From contig NC_092333.1 in the NCBI RefSeq assembly GCF_046630445.1, positions 720,308,001 to 720,372,000 of the forward strand: a stretch of DNA of 64,000 bases, in the 5' to 3' direction. This document shows positions 10,761 to 22,619 of the stretch, one piece after another. Position 1 is the first letter of the stretch. Every line of letters begins with the position of its first letter. The DNA is from Rutidosis leptorrhynchoides. Taxonomy: Eukaryota; Streptophyta; Magnoliopsida; Asterales; Asteraceae. The notes beneath the pieces are model-generated. The model saw nothing but the letters and a program-made list of their open reading frames with translations. It did not search any database and was not told the origin of the DNA. A program made the position numbers and the translations under genes.

Positions 10761-10993
10761 GGGCTAAATCCTAAAAAAAAACTCAAAAAACGTTAACATG
10801 CATCGGGTGCATTTTAAGCTCATGTTAAAAAAAAAAAAAAAAATTATGAATCTACACAATGTCAGTAGATTACGGAATTTTTTTATTTTTTTTAAATTGG
10901 AGCTATAATGTAAAAGATATAAAAATCTCATTTTACTTATCCCCTTATCCCAAAAATATCACTTATCCCTTGATCTCCCATATATATATATAT

Positions 10994-11100
10994 GATATGA
11001 TGACACAAATAAACACCATATACAAAGGTGTCTTCGGACAGTGGCAAGATAATCAACCGTCCAGAGATCAAAAATTTAGAAGGATCCAAATTGTTTTAAC

Positions 11101-11134
<34 letters not shown>

Positions 11135-11429
11135 CATTTTCTTAAATTATTAAGTAAATTAAAAAAATCAACGTGTAGAATGATTCATTTTTTTATTTTT
11201 GCTCTGGGCCTTTTAAAATGTTAAGATAGTCATGACCATAGATATTAAAATATGATCATTTCTAGGGTTCGTTGATCAAATAAGTGTTAGATATGGCGGC
11301 AAATGTCCCATTATTAAGATTATTAAATATTAAAAATTTATTGTAATGAAAAAGTGAAAAGAATATATGTAATTTTAATGGAGTAGTATATATATAACTG
11401 AGAGTAATTACGATGATATATTTATATTT
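10994..11429. other. Short spacer with (GT)n tract
   Basis: A (GT)n run at about 11106-11134 and otherwise featureless AT-rich sequence between two (TA)n-associated elements. Confidence 0.4.
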
Positions 11430-11432
11430 ATA

Positions 11433-11508
<76 letters not shown>
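11430..11508. repeat. (TA)n microsatellite, left flank of foldback element
   Basis: About 79 bp of TA ends where the foldback element starts (GTGGTAGGATCAA). Confidence 0.9.
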
Positions 11509-11511
<3 letters not shown>

Positions 11512-13681
11512 GTAGGATCAAGAGGGAAGTAACCATTCGGGGGGAAGCGAGGGGAAGCAAAAACTTTTTTTTTTCGTTTTTTGAAAAAACTTTGTTCACG
11601 AACATTATAGATGAGATGAAAATATGAACATTTAGTAGAGACACTTTGTGATAAATATTTTTATTTTGGCGGGAAAACGCTCGAAGAAGTAATATATAAT
11701 GTGATGACCCGAAAATTTCTGACCAAATTTAAACTTAATCTTTTTATGGTTTCGACACGATAAGCAAAGTATGTAAAGTTGAGTCACAAAATTTTGGAAC
11801 AATTTACATGAATGCATTTGACCTTTGACTATTCCTGACGATTCACGAACAATTGTGTGTAAACAAATATGTATAAATATAAATATAAGTATATGTAATA
11901 ATTTGAATTAATAAAATTAACTTAATTAATTAAGTTAGTTATAAAAATAATTCGCAAGATAAAAAGTTGTTATTAAAAATGAAGCTATACGTAAATATAT
12001 ATATAAATTCTATTATTAAGTAATATATATAAAATGTATAAATAATAAATATACAATAAAAGTTATTATTATAATTATAAGATAGTATATTTTATCTAAG
12101 TGATAAAACATGTATATAATACAAGAATAAATTTATTATAATAATATTGCCATTACTTTTAATGTTAACAATGTTAATAATGTTAATTAAAATATATAAA
12201 TAAAAATTCATTATATATAAATTATTAAAGTTAATAGTATTATTGTTTTTATTAATAATATGAGTATTATTATAACTAGTATTATTACCTTTTAATAATA
12301 TTGTTATGAATTTTATATTCATATTATTATGATTACTAGTATATTATTATAAATTTTTATTATTATTAAGAGTATTATTATTATTGTTATGTTTATTAAT
12401 TAATAAGAGTAATACGTAAATACCGAAATATATATAGACATATAGATATATATAAATACAGAAATATAAAATAAAATATCAGATATAAATATATATAATA
12501 TATATTTATACAGATACCGTATATAATCTATAATATTATTACTTATTATTGTTAACTAATATAATTATTATTATAAATTATATGAGTTATAAAAATCAGG
12601 AACATTAATCTAATTCAGTTGCAAGTATCCATCTCTCTATAGTTATTTTTTTGTTTTCGGTCTTTATAAATCGTACGAATCTAGATTTGATCACAATATA
12701 ATCCAAATTCAGTTGATATCGTGATCTTTTTTTATATTTTATTTTTATTTTTCTTTTATACATGCTTTAAAATAATGGTCGACCAATTTCACTATAAGTC
12801 AGTCTAATTGTTTCGGGTTATCAGTTAATTCATTCAGTTCTCTCAATTATCACTATCATGTATCAATTAAAAACACCCTTAACAGCTGTCAGATAATCAA
12901 ATTCAACAGAAAAGTCGAAGAACACAGTTTAACCTCTGTACGTGTACATTTTTATTCAATTCATCGAATTCTTGACAATTTTAAAAATCTAAAAATGCAG
13001 TTTAGTTATAAATCTCTTGTCTAAACTATCTGCAAAGTTTCAAGAATCAATTTAATCTATCGAGTTCGAATTTTGAGAGTCAAAGTTTTAAATGAAAAAG
13101 TCAACAATTATTCTTGAGTTAAATTCGAATTCATTTTTACGTGTTACGTCCAATTGATGATTCAAAAAGATTGCATAAACGATTAAACACCTTTTTCATG
13201 TTATACGCTTTGACTAAAACGTCCTTAAATTTCGAATTTGAAATTGGGTTCATCGTTATGTTTTAAAAACTGTTACAGCTCCTTTTATATTTTTTTTTTC
13301 TGTTTTGATAAATCAATCAACTCTCATTCAAGTCGTTTTCGATTCAATTTTTAGTCTCAATTCAAATCTATAACTTATTGTTGTTATTGATTATTATTGT
13401 TTGCTTAAAATTTTATGAAATTTAAAGAAGAAGTAGAAACAGAGATAAATACGAGTTATTTATATCTGTTAATTTATTTTTTGTTTTATTTTTGTTTTCA
13501 ATAAATTCAAACATCCAACATAAATGATTCTTGATACATTTGAAAGTTTTAAAACCAAAGCAAGTATGAGTCGATATGCATAATGGGTTCTGATTATGTT
13601 TTATCTTACAAAGAAGTGGAAGAAGGAAAACAGAAACAAAAACTATGTTAAATATATTTCGGTTCTGTAGTATTTCAGAAA

Positions 13682-13745
13682 ATGGGCACAGCCCAGCTGG
13701 TTAAAGTGTTTGTCGGGGAGCGAGAGGTCTAGGGTTCTTTTTACA
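13682..13745 (+). other. tRNA-like motif within the LTR
   Basis: The block 'cacagcccagctggttaaag' followed ~30 bp later by 'gaggtctagggttc' resembles the A- and B-box part of a tRNA or SINE head, but the B box lacks its full consensus and no cloverleaf can be drawn. It lies in the segment missing from the second LTR copy, so it may belong to an insertion specific to copy 1. Confidence 0.3.
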
Positions 13746-13783
13746 GAAGCTTTTATTTAAAGGGTATTTTTTTTTAAATTCTA

Positions 13784-13784
<1 letters not shown>

Positions 13785-13853
<69 letters not shown>

Positions 13854-14480
13854 TATTATAAATTATTATTATGTTTATTATTATTATCATTGTTATTATT
13901 TATGTTATTAACACTAATCATAATTAGTATTATAATTATCATTATTAATACCATGATTATAAGTATTATAACCATTATTATAATTATTATCATTATTAAT
14001 GTATTTATTATAAATTTTGCCATTTATGTATTAGTTATCATTATTATTATTATATTATTATGATCTTAGCTATAACTAAGAATATTGTTATAATTATTAT
14101 TAATATATATATTATCAACTAATATAGTGTATTATCATTATTATTATGTAAACATAAATACTATGATTATTATTATTATTATTATTATTAGTATCATCAT
14201 TTTATTACCAAGTAACATCATTAAATATTAATAGTATTATTATTATTATTATTGCTACTAGCATTATAATTAATATTAGTATTAATATTATAGTTATCAT
14301 TATAAGTATAAGTATTATTGTTTATATTATAATGAGTATTATTATTAAGTAATTACTAAAATCACTACCATAACTATAATTAACAGTAAAATTAATATTT
14401 TTACGATATTATTATTATTATCAATAATATCATTATTATTATCACTAATAGAATTATTAACATTATTATCCTTATTAAAA
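13785..14480. repeat. (ATT)n-rich low-complexity region
   Basis: Long ATT trinucleotide tracts (for example 13787-13842) alternating with AT-rich sequence inside the family-A LTR. Frames through it have no coding meaning. Confidence 0.85.
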
Positions 14481-15689
14481 TATTAGGTAATATCATTATT
14501 ATCATTTTTATCACTACTAATAGTAATTAGCATTAATATAATTTTAATAAACAAATGATATATATAAAAATATATATATATATGTAATACATATAACATA
14601 ATAAAAATTAATATTTCTATATATAAAATGAATAAATGAAACATATAAATTATTAATATAAAAAGGAAATAACTAATAAATTTATATACATATATATAAA
14701 TTCGTTCGATTACAATTATGTGTATTAATAAATATACAAATGATATAGGTTCGTGAATCCGAGGCCAACCCTGCATTGTCCAATATAGTCATATGTATTT
14801 TTACTACAAAATACATTAGGTGAGTTTCATTTGCTCCCTTTTTAAATGCTTTTGCAATATATATTTTTGGGACTGAGAATACATGTGCTGCTTTTATAAA
14901 TGTTTTACGAAATAGACACAAGTACTTAAAATTACATTCTATGGTTGAAATTTTTAAACCGAATATCGCCCGTCAAGTCTGGTAACCTAAGAATTTAGGG
15001 AAATGGCCCCTGATTGACGCGAATCCTAAAGATAGATCTATGGACCTTGACAAGTCCCATTCGGGGTACGAATGCTTTAGTACTTCGAGATTATTATTAA
15101 ACAGACGAGAGGTTCTGTTTGGGGATATTCTATGCATTAAAGTTAACGTCGGTTACCAGGTGTTCAATCCATATGAATGATATTTTTGTCTCTATGCATG
15201 GGACGTATGTTTATGATAAATGGAAATATGAAATCTTGTGGTCTATTAAAATTATGAAATGATTATTTATGATAAACTAATGAACTCACTAAACTTTTTG
15301 GTTGACACTTGAAAGCATGTTTATTCTCAGGTATGAAAGAAATCTTCCGCTGTGCATTTGCTCATATTAGAGATATTACTTGGAGTCATTCATGACATAT
15401 TTCAAAAGACGTTGCATTCGAGTCGTCGAGTTCATCAAGAATATTATCAAGTCATTTATAGTTTAGATATATTATGAAATGGTATGCATGACTTTCGATG
15501 TAATGAAAGATTGTCTTTTCAAAAACGAATGCAATGTTTGTAAAATGTATCATATAGAGGTCAAGTACCTCGCGATGAAATCAACTGTTGTAAATCGTTT
15601 ATAATCGATATGGACTTCATCCGGATAGATTAGGACGGGTCATGAAATATAACAATTATCGTGTTTTTCGAGCGTATTTTGAGGTTTTA

Positions 15690-15915
15690 GCTATTGGGGT
15701 TTAGATATTAGGGTTTAGATATTAGGGTGTATAGGGTTTAGATATTAGGATTTAGAAATTTAGGGTTTAGGGTTTAGATTTAGGGTTTAGATTTAGGATT
15801 TAGATTGAGTTTTTAACACGAACGGTTTAGAGTTTAGGGTTTAGGGTTTAGGGTTTGGTGTTTTGGGTTTATGGAATAAACCCAAAACACCAAACCCTAA
15901 ACTCTAAATCGGGCT
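15690..15915. repeat. Telomere-like core of foldback copy 1
   Basis: Repeated 'gggtttagatatta' and 'gggtttagggtttag' units followed by the inverse 'aaacccaaaacaccaaaccc', forming a hairpin around 15868. Same design as 10541-10760. Confidence 0.75.
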
Positions 15916-16160
15916 AAATTTTACTTCACAAAACATGAAGAAAAAAAACGTTCATATTCTTCACGAACAATATTATCTTGAATGTTATTTTTGTCGATCG
16001 TTTTTCCGCCTAAATAATAACATTCATCACGAAGTGTCTCTTCTAAATGTTCATATTTTCGTGTGATCTTGATGCCGGAAAAAAATTTCAAAAAAAAAAC
16101 AAAAAAAAAATTTGCTTCCCCCCGCTTCCCCCCGATTGGTTACTTCCCCATTGATCCTGC

Positions 16161-16299
<139 letters not shown>

Positions 16300-16510
16300 A
16301 TATTTTTATATATTAATTATGTCAGATGAAATCGAGTTAATCCATGAATTACAAATTGTCATCCATATCCGATCCAATAAAATCCATATCCATATCGAAT
16401 ATTTATCAGTTATTATCATCAACATCCGTTTTAAGCAGATCAGAACTGATGAATATCCAATCGAATGTTCATTGCAATCCCTAATTCCCTTCTACCTTCA
16501 TTAGTAAAGG

Positions 16511-16679
16511 GGGATGATACTCACTCACTCAATATTATTGATCCATACACATCTAATTGACTATTATGTCCTTACAATAATAGATGTTCAAGTCCCAAAA
16601 TAAATTTAAGGTTATTATTGTAAGTTTTATGATAAAAAGTGTATATAGATTAAAAACTAGTGTGTGAGTATCACTTCCC
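16511..16679. mobile_element. 169-bp MITE, 10-bp TSD
   Basis: Ends GGGATGATACTCACTCAC and GTGTGAGTATCACTTCCC are inverted repeats. The flanks carry the direct repeat TTAGTAAAGG (16501-16510 and 16680-16689). A 10-bp duplication suits a Mutator-like MITE. Its duplicate is at 26821-26990. Confidence 0.85.
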
Positions 16680-16725
16680 TTAGTAAAGGTGTTTGGCACA
16701 AGTAAAATGGGTAGCGCGAATAAAG

Positions 16726-16975
16726 ACCAAGTAATTAAATGGAGCACTGGTTCTTTTATTGGCGCTGGTTGGCAACGAGTTTGGGTTTCACATGTATTTT
16801 TATTTTGTAACTTGTATGTTTTATATTTGTGAAAGGAAAGTGAAAGAAATGACCAAGTAATTAAATGGAGCGCTGATTCTTTTATCGGCGCTGGTTGGCA
16901 ACGAGTTTGGGTTTCACGTGTATTTTTATTTTGTAACTTGTATGTTTTATATTTGTGAAAGGAAAATGAAAAGAA
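16726..16975. repeat. 124-bp tandem duplication
   Basis: The unit starting 'gaccaagtaattaaatggag' occurs at 16726 and 16850 with a few substitutions; the same pair occurs at 27037 and 27161 in the duplicated segment. No coding capacity recognised. Confidence 0.85.
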
Positions 16976-17122
16976 TTAATACTGATGTATAAGTTTAGTT
17001 AAAAAATATTAAAATATGGAGTGATCTTAGAAAGTAAACTAAAACACTCTAAAATTCATATTCCAATTCTTTTTGGACTGGACTTGATAAATATATCAGC
17101 CCAACTCCTTACTACTTCAGGC

Positions 17123-18912
17123 GGGATTATAGCCAAAATGCTCATTCCCAAACAAATTCTTGCGCTGGAGCCCCAAAAAAAAAAAAATTCAGGTTGCCCT
17201 CGCAAGGCGCAAGAAGACTTGCGTCTTGCCCTCGCAAGGCGCAAGTTTGCGTCCTTGCGTCTTGCGAGCTTGCGACCTTATCTGATCAGAAACACGATTT
17301 TGTGAATAAGATTTCGTCAGATATCCTAGATTTTTATGGATAAGATTTTTACCCTATTTATAGTATGACCCTGGAACTTTGATTTCACAGTCTCATAACA
17401 ATTCCAACCTTGTGCAATTCATTGATTAAAGGCACTTTAAGGTACTAATTTAAGCATTTTCTTCACTAATATAACCAAGCGCAAGGACGCAAAGACGCAA
17501 GGTCGCAAGAAATCAATACTTTGCGTCTTGCGTCCATACGCAAGGTTAGATTTGCGTCTTTGCATATAGTATGATTAAAAAGAGGAATAAAACAGAGAAG
17601 CTAAATTTAAAATACCATTGCATTAACCCGAATGACATACTCCAAAAACACTAACAAAGTAGTACAAAAGGCCCTACGACCTAGTTTATTACATGATCAA
17701 CCCAATTATAAAATTTAAGCAGCATACATAATCTCAGCATTCAACACCTCCCGATCAGAGGGATACACCAACTCATCTTCATCAGCAAAGAAGTTGTTCA
17801 ACAACATGCCATAGGTCAATCCTCTCCCACCAGCTGCAGGCAATCCCGTCATCCGATTAGCAACCACATATGCCAGATTAATTGGGATTAGTTCGAGCAA
17901 ACACATCAAAATCAAAACTTCAGTTACATATAGCTCCACATCAGCATCATCTCGAAACATGACATTCCTCATGATGACCGTCATCATCTGTTGATACTGG
18001 TTTTGAATATGTTCTTCCCTGATAATGACAGGACCACTGTTTTTCATGTCAAAACCAGGTTTACATAGTCCCGAAACAAAACCAGAAGTTGAGAATGAAT
18101 TTCCTGTAGCTGACCTCCTCGGGGCATTTTTCACATCCTTGCTAAGACTGAAAAACTTGAAATCTCCATCTGGAATATCCAGAATCTCAGCAAACTCCTC
18201 CAACGTCCAATCGTAGGAATAACCAAACATGTTCACGTGAACACATTTCAATTTACGTGGATCAAACACATAGTTTGCATAAAATTCCCTAACAAGTTTG
18301 GAGTAGTACTCATTAACTCGATAGAGAAAAGCTCCAGCATATATTCCCCGCCAGTACGCAGAAAAACTACCTTGAGCAGCAACGTAAAGATCAGTAAGAA
18401 TGGGACGTTCGGCTAATAGTCGTCGTCTTTCAGTAACTTGTTGTTCTGACTCTCCTTGTGAAACTCGGTGTGAAGCTCTAGCTCTTCTGTCCATGGATAT
18501 TAACTGAGATTAACTGTAAACAACAAAATAATTAAAAACAATCATCATTAACACAAATAATAAATACTAAAATTAGTGAAGAAAATGCTTAAATTAGTAC
18601 CTTAAAGTGCCTTTAATCAATGAATTACATAAGGTTGGAATTGTTATGAGACTGTGAAATCAAAGTTCCAGGGTCATACTATAAATAGGGTAAAAATCTT
18701 ATCCGACAAAAATCTAGGAAATCTTACTAAATCTTATCTGAAAATCCAACATCTGATCAGATAAGGTCGCAAGCTCGCAAGACGCAAGCTTGCGCCTTGC
18801 GAGGGCAAGACGCAAGTCTTCTTGCGTCTTGCGAGGGCAACCTGGCAATTTTTTTTTTTGGGGCTCCAGCGCAAGAATTTGTTTGGGAATGGGCATTTTG
18901 GCTATACTTCCC
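17123..18912 (-). mobile_element. Non-autonomous Mutator-like element (MULE), copy 1
   Basis: A 1790-bp element with inverted repeats of about 340 bp (17123-17465 against 18570-18912). The terminus is GGGATTATAGCCAAAATGC on the left and its near inverse on the right. Flanking target duplication TACTTCAGGC (17113-17122; right copy tacttcatgc with one change, but perfect in the second copy). Each arm contains a palindromic cluster of 'cttgcgtcttgcg'/'gcaagacgcaag' units. The only content between the arms is one 259-aa ORF. No MURA-type transposase, so it depends on another element. Its right end lies ~40 bp before the ATG of the PPR-derived reading frame. Confidence 0.82.
17715..18494 (-). CDS. 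259-aa protein with plant-transposon (Transposase_32-like) domain, carried by the MULE
   Basis: An intact frame from ATG at 18494 to TAA at 17715. After a basic, serine-rich start (MDRRARASHRVSQGESEQQ) comes a core with LVREFYANYVFDPRKLKCVH and GYSYDWTLEEFAEILDIPDG, a layout I associate with the 'putative plant transposon protein' domain common in LTR-retrotransposon relatives (region VREFYAN then a short core leading to a DW-L-EF-ILDIP motif). The C-terminal half is helical (MMTVIMRNVMFRDD, EVLILMCLLELIPINLAYVV). It is not a transposase catalytic domain. It lies centrally between the MULE arms, so it was probably captured by, or co-opted in, the element. The copy at 28026-28805 has two nonsense changes. 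Function unknown. Confidence 0.6.
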   Translation of the reverse strand: MDRRARASHRVSQGESEQQVTERRRLLAERPILTDLYVAAQGSFSAYWRGIYAGAFLYRVNEYYSKLVREFYANYVFDPRKLKCVHVNMFGYSYDWTLEEFAEILDIPDGDFKFFSLSKDVKNAPRRSATGNSFSTSGFVSGLCKPGFDMKNSGPVIIREEHIQNQYQQMMTVIMRNVMFRDDADVELYVTEVLILMCLLELIPINLAYVVANRMTGLPAAGGRGLTYGMLLNNFFADEDELVYPSDREVLNAEIMYAA

Positions 18913-18960
18913 TACTTCATGCTCTACATCCAACGGAATCAATAATCAAAACCTTGATCA

Positions 18961-19128
18961 ATGGTTTTACTTCATACCACTGCATCCAAACGAACCATAT
19001 TCTCCACCCATCAACCTGCACTCTTGGCAAAGAATCTGAAGCACTTACCAACAAACCAATCTGAAACACCATTTTCACCATCATTTCCTGAATATCTCGC
19101 TATGATTATGTACTATCTAAAATTCTAA
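18961..19128 (+). CDS. 55-aa chimeric ORF sharing the PPR gene's start
   Basis: The first 16 codons (MVLLHTTASKRTIFST) match the start of the PPR pseudogene at 29277 in the duplicated segment. At 19010 the duplication ends and the frame runs on through unrelated sequence (HQPALLAKNLKHLPTNQS... MIMYYLKF) to TAA. The arrangement is what a segmental-duplication breakpoint inside a first exon would give. Whether it is transcribed is unknown, and it may be meaningless. Confidence 0.35.
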   Translation: MVLLHTTASKRTIFSTHQPALLAKNLKHLPTNQSETPFSPSFPEYLAMIMYYLKF

Positions 19129-20921
19129 ACTTTTTTCATCCGTTCGTTCCGACCGACAATCATCCCGGAATAATAGAAGAAGTTAGCGAACTTCGCGCTC
19201 GAGTAATCAATTTGGAGAATATGATGCAAAATCTACCAGCTTCAGCAACATCACCGGCACCAACAGTACCATCAGTAACAGCACCAGTACTATCAACAAT
19301 ACATGCCTCAACATCTCATTCTGTACCTCGAGTATAATTATCGTTCCACGAATCGTTCTACATCATTTATCTTCTTTCGACATGGCAATTATATAATCTC
19401 TAATGTTTTAGAGATTATATATTCTTATTATAACGGTAAACCAAATGAGTCTAATATCATATTGACTCATTAAATCCATGATTACATCTGAAGAAAATAT
19501 ATATGTATATATGTTTTCATAAAGATTGTAATTAAAAATTCTTTCGTACAAACTGCTAATGATGAAAATATTTTAACGGGTAGGTAATACCCGAGGAATA
19601 TTTAGATTTCACATTAATAAGTTACACTGTACATTCTTCGAATCTAATTCAACAGTCATTCACTATCCTACTTACAACCACCGATATACGTATCCGTTCA
19701 CCGCAGAATAATCATTTTCATTCAATTTCATATTTGGATTTTGATCTATCAGAATTCAACAAGTGGCATAATGAAGAAAACATTGGACAAAATAAAATTT
19801 GTTAGAAACAAACGAATTAACTATGAGAAATTCTAATAAGAATCCACGCTAACAAAATCCTAGCTAATTGTTCCTAGCTAACTGATTACATTTTATTTAT
19901 TGCAATTTAATTATAGCAATTTACATTGTCGCAATTTTATTTATCGTCATTTAATTTCTGCTATTTACTTTACGCACTTTATTTATCGTCATTTAATTTC
20001 TGCTATTTATTTTACGCACTTTAAATATCGGGACACGTATACAAGGTCTTGACATATCATATCGACGCATCTATATATATTATTTGGAATAACCATAGAC
20101 ACTCTATATGCAGTAATGCGGGAGTTAGCTATGCAGGGTTGAGGTTGATTCTACAATAATATATATAGTTTGAGTTGTGATCGAGTCTGAGACGTATACG
20201 GGTCACGACACGTATTAATTAATTCGAATATTATAAATTAAACTATATATGAATTATTGGACTGTTAACTGTGGACTATCAACTGTGGACTGCCAACATT
20301 GGACAATTTAAAATGAATTAAAATATTGATTATAACATATAAAACTAAACAATTCTTCAAGTTTGCCACTTGATTTCATCTTAAACCTCGTTTGTATCTC
20401 GACGATTACAATCTGCGTTCAAACCTTTCATGATTCTTGAAAACACCTCAATCGAGAGGATGAACCAACCGCACTTCATCTACGGAGGAAAGATTTATGT
20501 ATATAGTATTGCACCTGAGAAACTCTCGGCAATTAAGTAAAAGTTTAACACGCAGCCGCGCCAGATCCTTTGGCATTTATTAGCAAAAATAACTTTGCTA
20601 TCCCTTTTCAAAGTAGCCAATTTTGTCACAGCTCCAGCAAGTCAACTTCGACTTTTCATTCGAAGTAGCCTTACTATAATCCTGATATATACGATTACCC
20701 TTTTGATACCGGAGAATTCTTTTATATTACCAGCTGACGTACCAGCCACCTCGTTGCTCCTTGGCTCAAATCTCTACGACAAATCAATATATTTATCTAT
20801 TGAAGTCTTATCATGAACTCATCGGTATCTTGTAACGATAATTACCATACCAAGTACCGGAAGGCATCAATCGATAATCTTGAAATTCTCAACGATTCTA
20901 CGACAACAATTTATATATATA

Positions 20922-21031
<110 letters not shown>

Positions 21032-21104
21032 CTTCTATCTCCTGGATTTACGAATTCCAATTCTGAAATTCTGAAAAGCACCCAGTCTACAAATTAATGC
21101 TCTG

Positions 21105-21312
21105 AATTTTGAAAATGTTGAATGAGGCAACAAAAACTGTAAACGACCTCAACAGCCAAAAGTTGATGATAAAGAATTGTATGTTGGCAAAGCTCAGAAA
21201 AAGTTTGAAACTGAAAAACTGATTGAGCAAACTACGAAGGAGTCTCTGAACAAATCACAAGGACCAAACTTGTACATTAAGAATTCTGATGATTCTGTTT
21301 CTGATGAAAGCT
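21105..21312 (+). pseudogene. Captured PABP gene fragment in a retrotransposon 3' region
   Basis: With one in-frame stop, the plus strand reads NFENVE, EATKTVNDLNSQKVDDKELY, VGKAQKKFETEKLIEQTTKE, SLNKSQGPNLYIKNSDDSVS. This is the same part of poly(A)-binding protein (end of RNA-recognition motif 3, linker, start of motif 4) as found in the copia element at 2153-2375. It lies ~1.3 kb before the 3' LTR at 22620. It is a relic, not a gene. Confidence 0.82.
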
Positions 21313-22619
21313 TTAGTGAATACCTTGCTACTGACTCCAAACTCTTGAGGACAAATTTTCTTCACCATCCTCCGATATTAGAAATTCCAAGATATCATCG
21401 TATCTTTCATTATAAATATCCTCCATATTTCTGAAGATATTTTTATAACTACTCTTATCTGAAATCATTAATCTCTTCGTACTATCAGTGTTACATCATA
21501 TAGAAACTGTTAGTTTCTATATTCTGTAAACTTTCGAGCTTAAAATATGAATGTTATTGAAGTAATACTGGGAACTGATGCATGAGTTAGTATAATATAA
21601 TGACACTTGATCAACGTGATTATATTACGGTAAGTCATGCTAAGTTTCTAATGGAACGTGATGATTCACAGATCATAACGTCATCATGTGCCATGTTACA
21701 TAACTCTTTCATTCTGCTTAACTTCTGAACATATCAAGAAAATATATTCTTGATAGTTCTATTCTCAGTAATTATGGTAATTTGACAAATCAAATCGTGA
21801 TATTACGTTCTTTCTTGTTTAGAACATTAAGTTCCTTTAAAACTCCATGCTTACGAATTCTGGACCGTTACTCGCTTTACTAGAGGTCGGGAGGATAATA
21901 AAAAGGCAAAGAGCTTCAAAATATAAGAGAAAGTATAAAGCCCAAGGACGACACAGAGGTTACAAACTGTGGATATTAATACGAATAGCAATATAGAGAC
22001 ACGGTATAATTAAGAATAGTATCACCCCAAGGTTATATTAAAAGTAAACAGATTTTTCTGGTGGGAGATTGAAAAGAAAGATGACAGAAATGATAAATAG
22101 GAAAATATTAGGGATTAGAACTGGACTAAGCATTTTCACAATCTTTTGGATGTATGAACTAAGAAAGAAAGTATAGGAATGGTGAGAATAATGGAACGGA
22201 GGAGTTTAATTTATAATGGAAATATCAGACAGAGTAATCGAGGCAGATCACCGTATTTAATTATAGAAATCTTAATTTCCTTACTCACCAACAAATCAAA
22301 TCTTATAGATTTCAAAGATTTTCTTTAAATCCCTTGAATTCTGGAATTCAAGCAAGACAACGTCAAAAGCTAACACGCACCTTAAATTCTAGTTCAACCG
22401 TAACCACGTCAAAAGTTAGGACGAATCTTGAATTCCTAATTTCACTCTTTGGCGATAGCTTCATTCGTACTCTTCGAATAATCGAATTATTTTATCTATA
22501 TTACTCAATGATGATAAAACTCTATTTATCAACTCATATTCGTCATGAAAACATTTTTATTGTTAGCCATGACCACCTCACTCAAATTTTGGGACGAAAT
22601 TTCTTTAACGGGTAGGTAC

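Larger units (their letters stand above)
9923..10980. mobile_element. (TA)n-inserted inverted-end element with telomere-like hairpin (element D)
   Basis: Starts TGGTGAAGATCCAGCG and ends with the near-inverse GATCTCCCA. About 70 bp at each end form an imperfect inverted repeat built on 'ggataaggggataagt'. TA runs flank both sides, as if it inserted into a TA microsatellite. The interior holds a palindromic block of degenerate TTTAGGG units (10541-10760) and a minus-strand SINE (10240-10532). No transposase frame, so non-autonomous. Shares the 'gaacggtttagagtttaggg' core with the elements at 11509, 26093 and 56433, hence probably one superfamily. It resembles microsatellite-targeting elements described in rice only in target choice. 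Confidence 0.7.
11700..15647 (+). repeat. Solo LTR, family A, copy 1 (3.9 kb)
   Basis: Begins TGTGATGACCCGAAAATTTC and ends ACGGGTCATGAAA. The 5-bp duplication TATAA lies on both sides (11695-11699, 15648-15652), and the related element at 56433 shows the empty site, so this is a complete LTR with no internal region: a solo LTR left by LTR-LTR recombination. Very AT-rich, with long ATT arrays in the middle. A ~540-bp block (about 13545-14088) is absent from the copy at 22620. Confidence 0.88.

Noticed and set aside
13682-13745. Functional tRNA gene
   Set aside because: No complete cloverleaf, weak B box, and absent from the duplicated LTR.
21105-21312. Functional PABP gene
   Set aside because: Only ~70 codons, an internal stop, no other RNA-recognition motifs nearby, and it lies inside retrotransposon sequence.
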